A stretch of DNA of 6,658 bases from Halococcaceae archaeon (GCA_007129135.1 SKWB01000241.1:1-6658), one strand, 5' to 3'; numbered from the stretch's first letter, positions 1 through 5,883 are shown. Numbers and translations are program-made. Notes: a model not told the origin generated them from the sequence alone.

Positions 1-811
1 GTTCGGGCGGATCCCGCCGGACGACTCCCTCGAGATCCCCGAACGCCACCTCGGGCTCCACATGGGCGACGAGGCGCCGATCGACCGGGAGGCGCTCGAC
101 GCGGCCGCCGACTGCCTCGACACCGGGGCGCTCGCCGCGCTCGCGCGCGAGCGCGGCGAACCGACGCCCCCGACCGCGGACGAGCGACGCGATTCGACAC
201 GGCTCGATCGGACCGTCGCCGTCGCGAGCGATAGGGCGTTCTGTTTCTCGTATCCAGCGACCGCCGAGCGGTTCCGGGAGCGTGCGGAGGTCGTGACGTT
301 CTCGCCTGTCGCCGACGACCCGCTTCCCGACTGCGACGGCGTCTACCTCCCCGGTGGCTATCCCGAACTCCACGGAGCCGACCTCGCCGACTCCCGGGCG
401 CTCGCGACGCTCGCCGACCGAGCGGCGGACGGCCTCCCCGTGTTCGGCGAGTGCGGCGGTCTGATGGCGCTCTCGGAGTCGCTCTCGACGGCCGACGGCG
501 AGACCTACCCGATGGCCGGCGTCCTCCCCGCCGAGGTGCGGATGCACGAGCGGTACCAGGCGCTCGACCACGTCGAACTCCGGGCACGCGCGGAGACGCT
601 CACGGCGGGCGAGAACGATCGACTGCGGGGCCACGAGTTCCACTACTCGAGCGCGGCGGTCGGACGCGACGCCCGGTTCGCGTTCGACGTCGAGCGTGGA
701 ACGGGGATCTCCGAGGGGAGAGACGGCCTCACGGAGTACGCGACGCTCGGGACGTACGCGCACGTCCACCCCGAGACGGGGGCGTTCGACCGGTTCCTCG
801 AGGTGCTGTAG
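1..811 (+). CDS. cbiA: Cobyrinate a,c-diamide synthase, C-terminal part (5'-truncated)
   Basis: Catalyses the ATP- and glutamine-dependent amidation of the a and c carboxylates of cobyrinate in cobalamin synthesis (CbiA/CobB family, cytosolic). The gene runs in from the left edge. The first full codon is at base 2, and the frame opens with IPERHLGLHMGDE, the conserved end of the ATP-binding (dethiobiotin synthetase-like) domain, so the ATG at 62 is internal and not the start. Downstream is a class I glutamine amidotransferase domain: an LPGGYPELH motif (bases about 347-373), then FGECGGLMAL with the nucleophile Cys codon at 452-454, a GHEFHYSS segment (about 629-652) and a C-terminal YAHVHPETG carrying the probable catalytic His. 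About 269 residues are visible, and the N-terminal half lies outside the window. It ends in TAG 34 nt before truD on the same strand. CobQ-type cobyric acid synthase is a related alternative, but the IPERHLGL block favours CbiA/CobB. Confidence 0.9.
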   Translation, partial: FGRIPPDDSLEIPERHLGLHMGDEAPIDREALDAAADCLDTGALAALARERGEPTPPTADERRDSTRLDRTVAVASDRAFCFSYPATAERFRERAEVVTFSPVADDPLPDCDGVYLPGGYPELHGADLADSRALATLADRAADGLPVFGECGGLMALSESLSTADGETYPMAGVLPAEVRMHERYQALDHVELRARAETLTAGENDRLRGHEFHYSSAAVGRDARFAFDVERGTGISEGRDGLTEYATLGTYAHVHPETGAFDRFLEVL

Positions 812-814
812 CAG

Positions 815-823
815 GAGTTAACC
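815..823 (+). promoter_or_regulatory. Possible TATA-like box for truD
   Basis: The sequence gagttaacc is the only A/T-containing stretch between the end of the cobyrinate synthase gene and truD. It is centred about 27 nt before the truD ATG, the distance expected for a leaderless haloarchaeal transcript. No Shine-Dalgarno-like sequence sits at the normal spacing before the ATG. The match to the archaeal box A consensus is weak, so read-through from the upstream gene remains possible. Confidence 0.35.
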
Positions 824-845
824 GCGGGGCGACGAAGCCCTCCCT

Positions 846-2222
846 ATGCGCCCCGCCCACCCGATCGAACGCGAGGTCGGCATGGAGTACTACGTGAGCG
901 ACGCCAACGGGGTCGGCGGGCACCTCCGTGCGGACCCCGCCGATTTCCGGGTTCGGGAGATCGAGGCGTTCGACGTCCGGCCGCTCGACGCGGACCCGGG
1001 AAGCTTCCCGCACCTGGTCCTCCGGGCACGGCTCGTCGGCTGGGACACCCACGACTTCGCCGGCCGGCTCTCCGACGAGTTGGGGATCAGCCGCGAGCGC
1101 GTCTCCTGGGCGGGGACGAAGGACAAGCACGCGATCACGACGCAGCTCCTGAGCGTGAAGGGTATCGACGCCGAGGAGCTGCCGGAGATCCGCGACGCCG
1201 ACCTCGACCCGGTCGGCCGGTCCGGACGGGCGCTCTACTTCGGCGACCTCGCGGGCAACGCCTTCGAGATCACGGTGAGCGAGCCGGAGCGCCCGGAGGA
1301 CGCCGAGAGGATCACCGGGGAACTCCGCGAGTTCCTCTCGGACCCGGACGGGACGGGCGAGCCGGGGCCCCGAACGGAGGGAGGGCAAGCGGCGACCGTC
1401 GGCGTGCCGAACTACTTCGGCCAGCAGCGCTTCGGGAGCCTCAGGCCCGTGACCCACGAGGTCGGCCTCCGGATCGTCGCGGGTGACTGGGAGGGCGCGG
1501 TGCTGGCCTACGTCGGGAACCCTCGCGACACGGAGCCCGACGGGACCCGCGAGGCCCGCGCCTACGTCGAGGAGACCCGCGACTGGTCGGGCGCGCTCGA
1601 CCGGTTCCCCTACCGACTCGGCCGCGAGCGGGCGATGCTCCACCGGCTCGCCGACTCCGGTGGCGAGGACGAGGCGGCGTTCCGCGAGGCGCTCGAGTCC
1701 GCCCCGTCGACGTTGCAGCGGCTGTTCGTCAACGCCGCGCAGTCCTACCTCTTCAACCGGGTCCTGAGCGAGCGTCTGGAGCGGGGGCTCCCGTTCGACC
1801 GGCCCGTCGAGGGCGACGTCGTCTGCTTCGCCGATCGGTCGGTGAGCAGCGAGTCGGCGCTCGCGCTCCCCGACACGGACCGGCTCCAGCGGGTGACGGA
1901 GGGACGAGTCCGCTCGATCGAGCGCCACTGCGCCCGAGGACGGGCGTTCGTCACCGCGCCCCTGGTCGGAACGGAGACGGAGTTGGGCGACGGAGCGGCC
2001 GGCGAGATCGAACGCGAGGTGCTCTCGGAGGCGGGGGTCGAACCGTCTGACTTCGATCTACCTGGAGAGTTCCACTCGACCGGTACCCGCCGGGCGATCC
2101 TCCTTCGGACGGCGCTGTCGGTCGACCGCGACCCGCTCACCTTCTCGTTCGCGCTCCCGAGCGGCTCGTACGCGACGGTCGTGCTGCGGGAGTTCCTGAA
2201 GGGCGACCCGCGAGAGCTCTAG
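846..2222 (+). CDS. truD: tRNA pseudouridine(13) synthase TruD
   Basis: Isomerises uridine to pseudouridine at position 13 of tRNA (TruD/Pus7 family, cytosolic). The 458-residue length fits the archaeal form, which is longer than the roughly 350-residue bacterial enzyme. Visible motifs: [10 protein letters not shown] (33-42), the N-terminal family motif; [13 protein letters not shown] (88-100), with D93 as the probable catalytic aspartate; NYFGQQRFG (189-197), the family signature before the TRUD insertion domain; [12 protein letters not shown] in the middle; and a C-terminal [16 protein letters not shown] (437-452). The ATG at 846 is preferred over the in-frame ATG at 882 because the residues between them (AHPIEREVG) resemble, from memory, the usual N-terminus of haloarchaeal TruD, and because a TATA-like box lies about 27 nt upstream. 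All motifs expected for activity are present. Its stop overlaps the stop of the convergent MATE gene. Confidence 0.95.
   Translation: MRPAHPIEREVGMEYYVSDANGVGGHLRADPADFRVREIEAFDVRPLDADPGSFPHLVLRARLVGWDTHDFAGRLSDELGISRERVSWAGTKDKHAITTQLLSVKGIDAEELPEIRDADLDPVGRSGRALYFGDLAGNAFEITVSEPERPEDAERITGELREFLSDPDGTGEPGPRTEGGQAATVGVPNYFGQQRFGSLRPVTHEVGLRIVAGDWEGAVLAYVGNPRDTEPDGTREARAYVEETRDWSGALDRFPYRLGRERAMLHRLADSGGEDEAAFREALESAPSTLQRLFVNAAQSYLFNRVLSERLERGLPFDRPVEGDVVCFADRSVSSESALALPDTDRLQRVTEGRVRSIERHCARGRAFVTAPLVGTETELGDGAAGEIEREVLSEAGVEPSDFDLPGEFHSTGTRRAILLRTALSVDRDPLTFSFALPSGSYATVVLREFLKGDPREL
2219..2222. other. CTAG palindrome serving as both stop codons of convergent genes
   Basis: truD (+) ends in TAG at 2220-2222, and the MATE gene (-) ends in TAG read from 2221 down to 2219. 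Both stops are therefore provided by the single palindromic tetranucleotide CTAG. There is no intergenic space, so any transcription terminator for either gene must lie inside the other coding sequence. Confidence 0.95.
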
Positions 2223-3613
2223 CCGTCCTCGCCGGGGGCGCTGCCGCGGTCGACCATCATCCCCATCCCGCGGTCGATCCAGTCCTTCCTCGCGTAGACC
2301 GTGCCGACGACGAGGTTCCGCCAGGTGTAGTCGGCGACGATACCCACGTAGGCGGCGACGACGCCGTAGCCGAGCGCGACGCCGAAGAGGTAGGTCGTGC
2401 CGAGGAGGAAGACGAACGTCCCGGTGAGCTTCGCGTAGAACGGCGGGCGGGTCTCGCTCCCGCCCCTGAGCGAGCCCGCGATGACGACGTAGAGCGCGAC
2501 GAGGCCGGCGGCGAGCGCGTACGCGCGGGCGAACTCGGCGGCGAACTCCAGCGTGACGGGGTCCCGCGTGAAGAGCAGGACGAACTCGTCGGCGACGAGA
2601 AAGAGCGCGAGACCGAGTCCACCGACGGTGAGCGCCGCGAGCGCCGCAGCGGCGAGCCCGTCGAAGTACGCCTCCTCGCGCTCGCCGCGTCCGAGCGCCT
2701 GGCCGACGATCACGTTCGCGGCGACGCCGTAGCCGCGGGCGAGCGGCGAGGCGATCTGCTGGTAGAGGCGCTGGCCGATGTGGTAGGCGGCGTTGACCTC
2801 GGTGCCGAAGGCGAGCAGGATCGCGTTGAACGGGAACTGCGCGACGAGTTCGGTGAGCCCCTCCGCGACCCGTGGCGCGCTGATCACGACGAGCTGTCTC
2901 GCGATGATCGCCTTCCGCGGTCGGACCAGCGAGAGCTCGCTCCGGCCGCTCTGGATCACGGCGAGGAACGTCGAGGCGGCGACGAGGTCGCCGAACGCGG
3001 TCGCGAGCGCGACGCCGACGATCGAGAGCTCAGGAAAGGGACCGACGCCAAAGGCGAGCGCGATCGTCAGCAGGATGTTGAGCGCGTTCGCGAGCAGGTT
3101 GACGTACATCGGGGTGAGCGTGTCGCCCGTGCCCTGGATCGCCCGCGAGGCGATCAGCGTGACGTGAAAGGCCGGCGCCGAGAGCAGGATGATCGCGAGG
3201 TACTGCCCCCCGATGCGGACGACGTCGCTCTCGGCGCCGAGAACCCCGATCGCCCAGGTGCTCCCCAGCAGCCCGAACAGCGCGAACGGAACCCCGGCGA
3301 GCACTCCGAGGAGGAGCGCCCACGTCACGGCCTCGTCCCGGTTGGCCTCCGCCCCGCTGCCCGTGTCCTGGCTGGAGAGTGCGATGGCGCCGTCGCCGAC
3401 GCCGAGGCCGAGCCAGAGCGGCAGCCGGCCGTAGATGTCCGCGAGGCCGACGGCGGCGACCGCGGCGGGCGAGAAGAAGCCCACGACGATGATGTCCGTC
3501 GTCCGCATCAGCGTGCGGAGGACCTGTTCGGCCATCACCGGCCACGAGAGCGAGAAGACGCGTCTCCACACCGTGAGAACCCGTCGGCGAAGCGCGACGT
3601 CGAGGGATACCAC
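2219..3613 (-). CDS. MATE family efflux transporter
   Basis: An integral membrane antiporter of the multidrug and toxic compound extrusion family, which exports cationic drugs or metabolites against Na+ or H+. The 464 residues are largely hydrophobic and fit the usual 12 membrane helices in two homologous halves. Family-type segments occur in both halves: TTDIIVVGF (38-46), [20 protein letters not shown] (157-176) in the first half, and [17 protein letters not shown] (299-315) plus [14 protein letters not shown] (380-393) in the second. The N-terminus (about 1-20) and C-terminus (about 442-464) are polar and probably cytoplasmic. The GTG at 3613 is taken as the start because no other start codon lies in frame shortly upstream and a T/A-containing box lies about 30 nt before it. 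An internal GTG at codon 15 is a weaker alternative. Substrate and coupling ion cannot be read from sequence. It is transcribed divergently from the DUF2103 gene and seems unrelated in function to its neighbours. Confidence 0.92.
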   Translation of the reverse strand: MVSLDVALRRRVLTVWRRVFSLSWPVMAEQVLRTLMRTTDIIVVGFFSPAAVAAVGLADIYGRLPLWLGLGVGDGAIALSSQDTGSGAEANRDEAVTWALLLGVLAGVPFALFGLLGSTWAIGVLGAESDVVRIGGQYLAIILLSAPAFHVTLIASRAIQGTGDTLTPMYVNLLANALNILLTIALAFGVGPFPELSIVGVALATAFGDLVAASTFLAVIQSGRSELSLVRPRKAIIARQLVVISAPRVAEGLTELVAQFPFNAILLAFGTEVNAAYHIGQRLYQQIASPLARGYGVAANVIVGQALGRGEREEAYFDGLAAAALAALTVGGLGLALFLVADEFVLLFTRDPVTLEFAAEFARAYALAAGLVALYVVIAGSLRGGSETRPPFYAKLTGTFVFLLGTTYLFGVALGYGVVAAYVGIVADYTWRNLVVGTVYARKDWIDRGMGMMVDRGSAPGEDG

Positions 3614-3639
3614 TCCCCGTCGGTTGGCCCGGGAGTCGG

Positions 3640-3649
3640 TTGTACGTTG
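3640..3649 (-). promoter_or_regulatory. Possible TATA-like box for the MATE gene
   Basis: On the minus strand the sequence reads caacgtacaa, centred about 30 nt upstream of the GTG start at 3613. It is the most A/T-rich element near the expected position in this GC-rich divergent region. The consensus match is poor. Confidence 0.3.
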
Positions 3650-3669
3650 AGGTTCCGGCGTGCGAGGGA

Positions 3670-3682
3670 GGGGTTCGACCCC
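3670..3682. repeat. Small inverted repeat GGGGT-tcg-ACCCC
   Basis: A 5-bp perfect stem with a 3-nt loop in the divergent intergenic region between the MATE and DUF2103 genes. Its ACCCC arm (3678-3682) could instead pair with the GGGGT at 3689-3693, so this hairpin and the larger one next to it could be mutually exclusive. The ggttcga core resembles a tRNA T-loop, but the surrounding bases do not form a tRNA. Confidence 0.5.
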
Positions 3683-3687
3683 ACAGT

Positions 3688-3716
3688 CGGGGTCCGCGTG
3701 GGTCGTCCGGACCCCG
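3688..3716. repeat. 9-bp perfect inverted repeat, 11-nt spacer
   Basis: The arms CGGGGTCCG (3688-3696) and CGGACCCCG (3708-3716) are exact reverse complements around an 11-nt centre. The element lies about 53 nt before the DUF2103 start and about 25 nt upstream of its presumed TATA box. That placement suits a protein-binding operator or a DNA structure better than an RNA leader hairpin of that gene. The function is unknown. GC-rich composition makes short inverted repeats common, but a perfect 9-bp arm pair in a 155-bp intergenic region is notable. Confidence 0.6.
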
Positions 3717-3737
3717 TCTGATCCCTCCGAACCACCG

Positions 3738-3748
3738 AGGCTTTACCC
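3738..3748 (+). promoter_or_regulatory. TATA-like box for the DUF2103 gene
   Basis: The sequence aggctttaccc has a T-rich core at 3742-3745, about 25 nt before the GTG at 3769. This sequence and spacing are typical of haloarchaeal box A elements driving leaderless transcripts. It is also evidence that translation starts at 3769 and not at the upstream in-frame TTG at 3640. Confidence 0.6.
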
Positions 3749-3768
3749 GACCGAGCGAAACCCGACCC

Positions 3769-4488
3769 GTGCAGTGTTCGCGGTGTGGTTCCGAGCTCTC
3801 GCGGCCCGGCGAGTACTGTCTGGTCTGTCACACGGCGAACGCCGACGGGGTCGTCCTCGACATCGCGAGGGAGCGGGTCGAACTCACCGCGATCCGCGGG
3901 GAGGAGGCGCTCGGGACGACGACGGTGACGACACGCCCCGAGGAGGGCGAGCGAGAGGTGGTCGAACTCCGGAACTTCGCGGGGCGGGTCGCGGACGAAC
4001 TCCAGCGCCGCCGGCCGGAGGCGGTCTACGCCGCGGGCGATCGAGCGGTACTGGACGAGATCAGGTCGCAGGTCCACTTCCCGTTCTACCGCGTGAGGGA
4101 CGAGGACCCGGTGGGGTCGGCGCTCGCGAGCCGCGGCGAGCCGGATCTGGAGGTGGTCGACCTGCCGACGAAAGAGAAGATCGGGGGGAGCCACTCGACG
4201 CTGATCGGCGGTCGCGACGGGCTGCGCGTGATCGAGACGGTCGCGGGCCACCCGAACGTGAAGAAGGTGATCCCGGGTCCGATCGACGCCGGTGGCAGCG
4301 GCTCCCGGTCGGGGCTGCGCGCGAAGGCGACCCGGGCGGGCGCCGACGGCAACCTCCGTCTGCTCGTCCGAGACGGCTCCAGCGTCCAGGAGAACCGGGT
4401 GGTGACGACCGCGCCGGATCGTGAGGCGGGCGAACGGATCCGCGAGGACGTCAACGAGGTGCTTGGGGAAGCGGGGCTCCGCGAGTAG
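3769..4488 (+). CDS. Zinc-ribbon DUF2103 domain protein
   Basis: A protein of 239 residues with no known biochemical function. It begins with a four-cysteine zinc ribbon: C3-x2-C6 and C17-x2-C20 in [10 protein letters not shown] and [11 protein letters not shown] middle region (about 28-135) has alternating strands and helices. The C-terminal part (about 138-215) carries [14 protein letters not shown] (139-152) and [10 protein letters not shown] (164-173), which I recognise from memory as the DUF2103 pattern (HST, then PG.I), annotated as predicted metal-binding. GTG 3769 is chosen as start because the zinc ribbon begins there and a TATA-like box lies at the right distance. The 43 in-frame codons upstream (from TTG 3640) cross the box and the inverted repeats and look non-coding. 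It ends 65 nt before the L37Ae gene on the same strand, so a role near RNA or translation is suggested by context only. Confidence 0.8.
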   Translation: MQCSRCGSELSRPGEYCLVCHTANADGVVLDIARERVELTAIRGEEALGTTTVTTRPEEGEREVVELRNFAGRVADELQRRRPEAVYAAGDRAVLDEIRSQVHFPFYRVRDEDPVGSALASRGEPDLEVVDLPTKEKIGGSHSTLIGGRDGLRVIETVAGHPNVKKVIPGPIDAGGSGSRSGLRAKATRAGADGNLRLLVRDGSSVQENRVVTTAPDREAGERIREDVNEVLGEAGLRE

Positions 4489-4491
4489 CGA

Positions 4492-4504
4492 GACCGGCCC
4501 GGTC
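4492..4504. repeat. Short palindrome GACCGG-c-CCGGTC
   Basis: A 6-bp inverted repeat with a single central base, starting 4 nt after the DUF2103 stop codon. As RNA it could form a 5-bp stem with a 3-nt loop. No U-tract follows, so it is not a convincing intrinsic terminator. It may simply reflect GC-rich composition. Confidence 0.35.
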
Positions 4505-4518
4505 GCCCGGACTCAACA

Positions 4519-4528
4519 GCCTTATGAC
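4519..4528 (+). promoter_or_regulatory. TATA-like box for the L37Ae-rpoP-pcc1 operon
   Basis: The sequence gccttatgac is centred about 30 nt before the L37Ae ATG at 4554, the usual spacing for a haloarchaeal leaderless promoter. The in-frame ATG at 4524 lies inside this box and is therefore unlikely to be the translation start. Confidence 0.55.
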
Positions 4529-4553
4529 GTTCCTTCGGGTACGAGAGAGTACT

Positions 4554-4826
4554 ATGGCAAAGAGGAAGTCCGGACGGGTCGGCAGCGCGGGTCGCTTCGG
4601 CGCGCGCTACGGCCGCGTCGCCCGGAAACGCGTCGCCGACATCGAACACGACACGAACAACGCGACGGTCGACGGCGACTCGGTGAAACGGATCGGCACC
4701 GGGATCTGGCGCAACGAGGAGACCGGCGAGGTCTTCGCCGGCGGTGCGTACCGACCGCAGACGCCCGCGGGCCAGACCGTCACGCGATCGATCCGCGCGG
4801 CGCTCGAAGAGTCCGACGACGAATGA
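4554..4826 (+). CDS. rpl37ae: 50S ribosomal protein L37Ae, cysteine-free form
   Basis: A component of the archaeal large ribosomal subunit (L37Ae/eL43 family), 90 residues. The N-terminus [20 protein letters not shown] (1-20) and the GTGIW (48-52), [13 protein letters not shown] (61-73) and TRSIRAAL (77-84) segments identify the family. The family normally has a C-x2-C...C-x2-C zinc finger on either side of GTGIW. Here there is no cysteine at all. Aligning by GTGIW and GGAY without gaps against the zinc-binding form (recalled, not looked up), the ligand positions hold N36, V39, N54 and T57. The protein is otherwise intact and in frame. ATG 4554 is chosen over an in-frame ATG at 4524 because the family N-terminus begins there and the TATA-like box covers 4524. 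Its TGA overlaps the rpoP ATG (ATGA), which implies translational coupling. Confidence 0.93.
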   Translation: MAKRKSGRVGSAGRFGARYGRVARKRVADIEHDTNNATVDGDSVKRIGTGIWRNEETGEVFAGGAYRPQTPAGQTVTRSIRAALEESDDE

Positions 4827-4957
4827 GCTACAAGTGCTCGCGCTGTAAACGCGACGTCGAACTCGACGAGTACGGGGGCGTGCGCTGTCCGTACTGCGGC
4901 CACCGCGTGCTGCTGAAAGAGCGCAGCCGCGACATCAAAGAAGTCGGCGTCGAGTGA
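4823..4957 (+). CDS. rpoP: DNA-directed RNA polymerase subunit P (Rpb12/Rpc10 homologue)
   Basis: A small zinc-binding subunit of archaeal RNA polymerase, orthologous to the eukaryotic Rpb12 subunit (Rpc10/ABC10-alpha), involved in assembly and open-complex formation. The 44 residues match the usual length. A zinc ribbon is complete: C5-x2-C8 (YKCSRCK) and C22-x2-C25 ([11 protein letters not shown]), followed by a basic [10 protein letters not shown] tail. The start is fixed by the ATGA overlap with the L37Ae stop. The stop overlaps the next start in the same way (GTGA at 4954-4957). The L37Ae-rpoP-pcc1 order and tight overlaps indicate co-transcription and coupled translation. Confidence 0.95.
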   Translation: MSYKCSRCKRDVELDEYGGVRCPYCGHRVLLKERSRDIKEVGVE

Positions 4958-5214
4958 CCGGACACGAGGCGGCCTTCGAGTTCTCCTACCCGTCAGAGCG
5001 CCGAGCGGAGGCCATCGAGCGTGCCGTCGCCCCGGAGGTCGGCGAGATCGAGGGCGACCGGTCGAGGGCGTCGGTCTCGCGGGCGGGAGCGACGCTCTCG
5101 GTCACCATCGAGGCGACCGACCTGGTCGCCCTGCGTGCGGGCATGAACACCTGGTGTTCGCTCGTCTCGGTCGCCGAACGGGTCGCGGAGAGCGCGAACC
5201 GATCCGAGACGTAA
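4954..5214 (+). CDS. pcc1: KEOPS complex subunit Pcc1
   Basis: A dimerising subunit of the KEOPS complex, which works with Kae1, Bud32 and Cgi121 to make the t6A modification at position 37 of ANN-decoding tRNAs. The 86 residues are typical of archaeal Pcc1. The sequence shows the expected two-strand/helix layout: strand AAFEFSYPS (6-14), helix [14 protein letters not shown] (15-28), strands around 37-54, and the conserved [22 protein letters not shown] helix (56-77), which in the family mediates contact with Kae1. The GTG start at 4954 overlaps the rpoP TGA. It is followed by a 39-nt gap with a T-tract before pfdB. The identification rests on the C-terminal LRAGMN-type helix, the length and the conserved neighbourhood. 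The other KEOPS genes are not in this window. Confidence 0.88.
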   Translation: MTGHEAAFEFSYPSERRAEAIERAVAPEVGEIEGDRSRASVSRAGATLSVTIEATDLVALRAGMNTWCSLVSVAERVAESANRSET

Positions 5215-5220
5215 CGCGGG

Positions 5221-5230
5221 GCCTTTTTCC
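5221..5230 (+). promoter_or_regulatory. T-tract: likely TATA-like box for pfdB and possible terminator of the upstream operon
   Basis: The sequence gcctttttcc, with TTTTT at 5224-5228, is centred about 28 nt before the pfdB ATG at 5254 and fits a haloarchaeal box A. On the coding strand a run of T shortly after a stop codon is also what an archaeal intrinsic terminator looks like, so the same bases could end the L37Ae-rpoP-pcc1 transcript. The two roles are not mutually exclusive. Confidence 0.55.
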
Positions 5231-5253
5231 GTCCGGACCCCGTCGACCCGGAC
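5231..5253. repeat. Inverted repeat GTCCGG-N11-CCGGAC directly before pfdB ATG
   Basis: Perfect 6-bp arms (5231-5236 and 5248-5253) separated by 11 nt. The right arm ends on the base before the start codon. If transcription starts at or near the ATG, the element lies between the TATA-like box and the start site, where a bound protein could block initiation. It shares the 15-mer cgtccggaccccgtc with the inverted-repeat region ahead of the DUF2103 gene (3704-3718 and 5230-5244). The function is unknown. Confidence 0.5.
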
Positions 5254-5652
5254 ATGCAAGGAAGCCTGCCGCCGGAGGCACAGGAGAAGCTCGAACAGCT
5301 CCAGAACCTGCAGGAGACCGCCCAGCAGGTCGCGGTCCAGAAGAACCAGGCCGAGACACAGCTCAGAGAGGCGAAGACGGCCACCGAGGCGCTCGAGGGC
5401 GCGGACGAGGACACCACGATGTACCGCGAGGCCGGCGAACTCCTGATCGAGACCGACTACGAGGACGCGAACGCGGACCTCGAGGAACGGATCGATAGCC
5501 TAGAGATCCGTCTCGAGACGCTCGAGAAACAGGAAGAGCGCGTCGAAGGCCAGTTCGAGAAGCTCCAGGAGGAGCTCCAGGAGATGCTGAGCGGCGCGGG
5601 CGGTCCGGGCGGCGCGGGCGGCATCGGCGGGCCGGGCGCCGGCGGCGCGTAG
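5254..5652 (+). CDS. pfdB: Prefoldin beta subunit
   Basis: The beta subunit of the archaeal prefoldin (GimC) hexamer, alpha2-beta4, a cytosolic holdase that passes unfolded proteins to the group II chaperonin. The 132 residues show the family plan. An N-terminal coiled coil (about 6-50) begins [21 protein letters not shown] short hairpin region (about 53-70) contains [20 protein letters not shown]-terminal coiled coil (about 75-112) contains [16 protein letters not shown] low-complexity Gly/Ala/Pro tail (113-132) follows the coiled coil, made from an 18-nt periodic DNA repeat. ATG 5254 is preceded by a TATA-like T-tract about 28 nt upstream. The stop TAG is followed at once by the ATG of the DUF3194 gene, so the two are expected to be co-transcribed. 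The alpha subunit gene is not present here. Confidence 0.94.
   Translation: MQGSLPPEAQEKLEQLQNLQETAQQVAVQKNQAETQLREAKTATEALEGADEDTTMYREAGELLIETDYEDANADLEERIDSLEIRLETLEKQEERVEGQFEKLQEELQEMLSGAGGPGGAGGIGGPGAGGA
5591..5649 (+). repeat. GC-rich 18-nt periodic tract encoding the Gly-rich tail of prefoldin beta
   Basis: The 13-mer gcggcgcgggcgg occurs at 5591-5603 and again at 5609-5621, a period of 18 nt or six codons. It encodes GAGGPG then GAGGIG, followed by a diverged GPGAGG. The tract is almost entirely G and C and is likely to be prone to slippage in multiples of three bases, giving variable tail length. Confidence 0.7.
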
Positions 5653-5883
5653 ATGGAGCCGACCGACGAAGAGGTCGTCCAGGCCGCCTCGGACGCCGCC
5701 GAGGGACGGGTCTTCGAGGCGTACTCGCACTCCGAGGTGCGTGACCTGGACGTGACCGTCACGTTCGACGAGGGGGTCCTCGAGGTCGACGTCTACCTCA
5801 ACGTCGACGACGAGGACGCAGAACGCGTCGCGGAGGAGGCGGTGCGGGCAGCGGAGTCCGCTGTCGACGACCTGTTCGAGTGA
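5653..5883 (+). CDS. DUF3194 domain protein
   Basis: A small acidic protein of 76 residues with no assigned function. The order is a helix (about 4-17, EEVVQAASDAAEGR), a linker with FEAYSHSEV, a beta hairpin (about 31-50, DLDVTVTF and VLEVDVYLNV) and a long C-terminal helix (about 53-74, AERVAEEAVRAAESAVDDLF). I recognise this from memory as the archaeal DUF3194 family, which is commonly found beside prefoldin beta. Its ATG directly follows the pfdB TAG with no intervening base, so its translation should depend on pfdB termination. There are no cysteines, metal motifs or membrane segments. The context suggests a partner or regulator in folding or translation, but that is inference. It converges on guaA with a 12-nt gap. 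Confidence 0.82.
   Translation: MEPTDEEVVQAASDAAEGRVFEAYSHSEVRDLDVTVTFDEGVLEVDVYLNVDDEDAERVAEEAVRAAESAVDDLFE

Noticed and set aside
729..1928. Long open frame on the minus strand, 399 codons, antisense to truD
   Set aside because: It is rich in Arg, Pro, Val and Glu with no recognisable domain. The plus strand here encodes an intact TruD with all family motifs, and long antisense frames are common in GC-rich haloarchaeal genes.
3661..3690. tRNA-like T-loop (ggttcga) in the intergenic region
   Set aside because: The T-stem would contain a mismatch, and no acceptor, D or anticodon stems can be built around it. It is better read as a short inverted repeat.
2780..3721. Open frame of 313 codons on the plus strand opposite the MATE gene
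   Set aside because: It is a highly charged low-complexity peptide (R, E, D, G) that mirrors membrane-helix codons on the opposite strand. No motif, and the MATE protein is clearly the real product.
3640..3768. In-frame upstream extension of the DUF2103 gene from TTG 3640
   Set aside because: The extension would run through the TATA-like box and inverted repeats. The zinc ribbon starts right after GTG 3769, as expected for a leaderless start there.
3535..4251. Minus-strand frame of 238 codons crossing the divergent intergenic region
   Set aside because: It covers part of the MATE gene, both presumed promoters and half of the DUF2103 gene, and shows no recognisable domain.
4421..4957. Plus-strand frame of 178 codons running through L37Ae into rpoP
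   Set aside because: Only its last 44 codons are a real gene (rpoP from ATG 4823). The upstream part is the shifted frame of DUF2103 and L37Ae.
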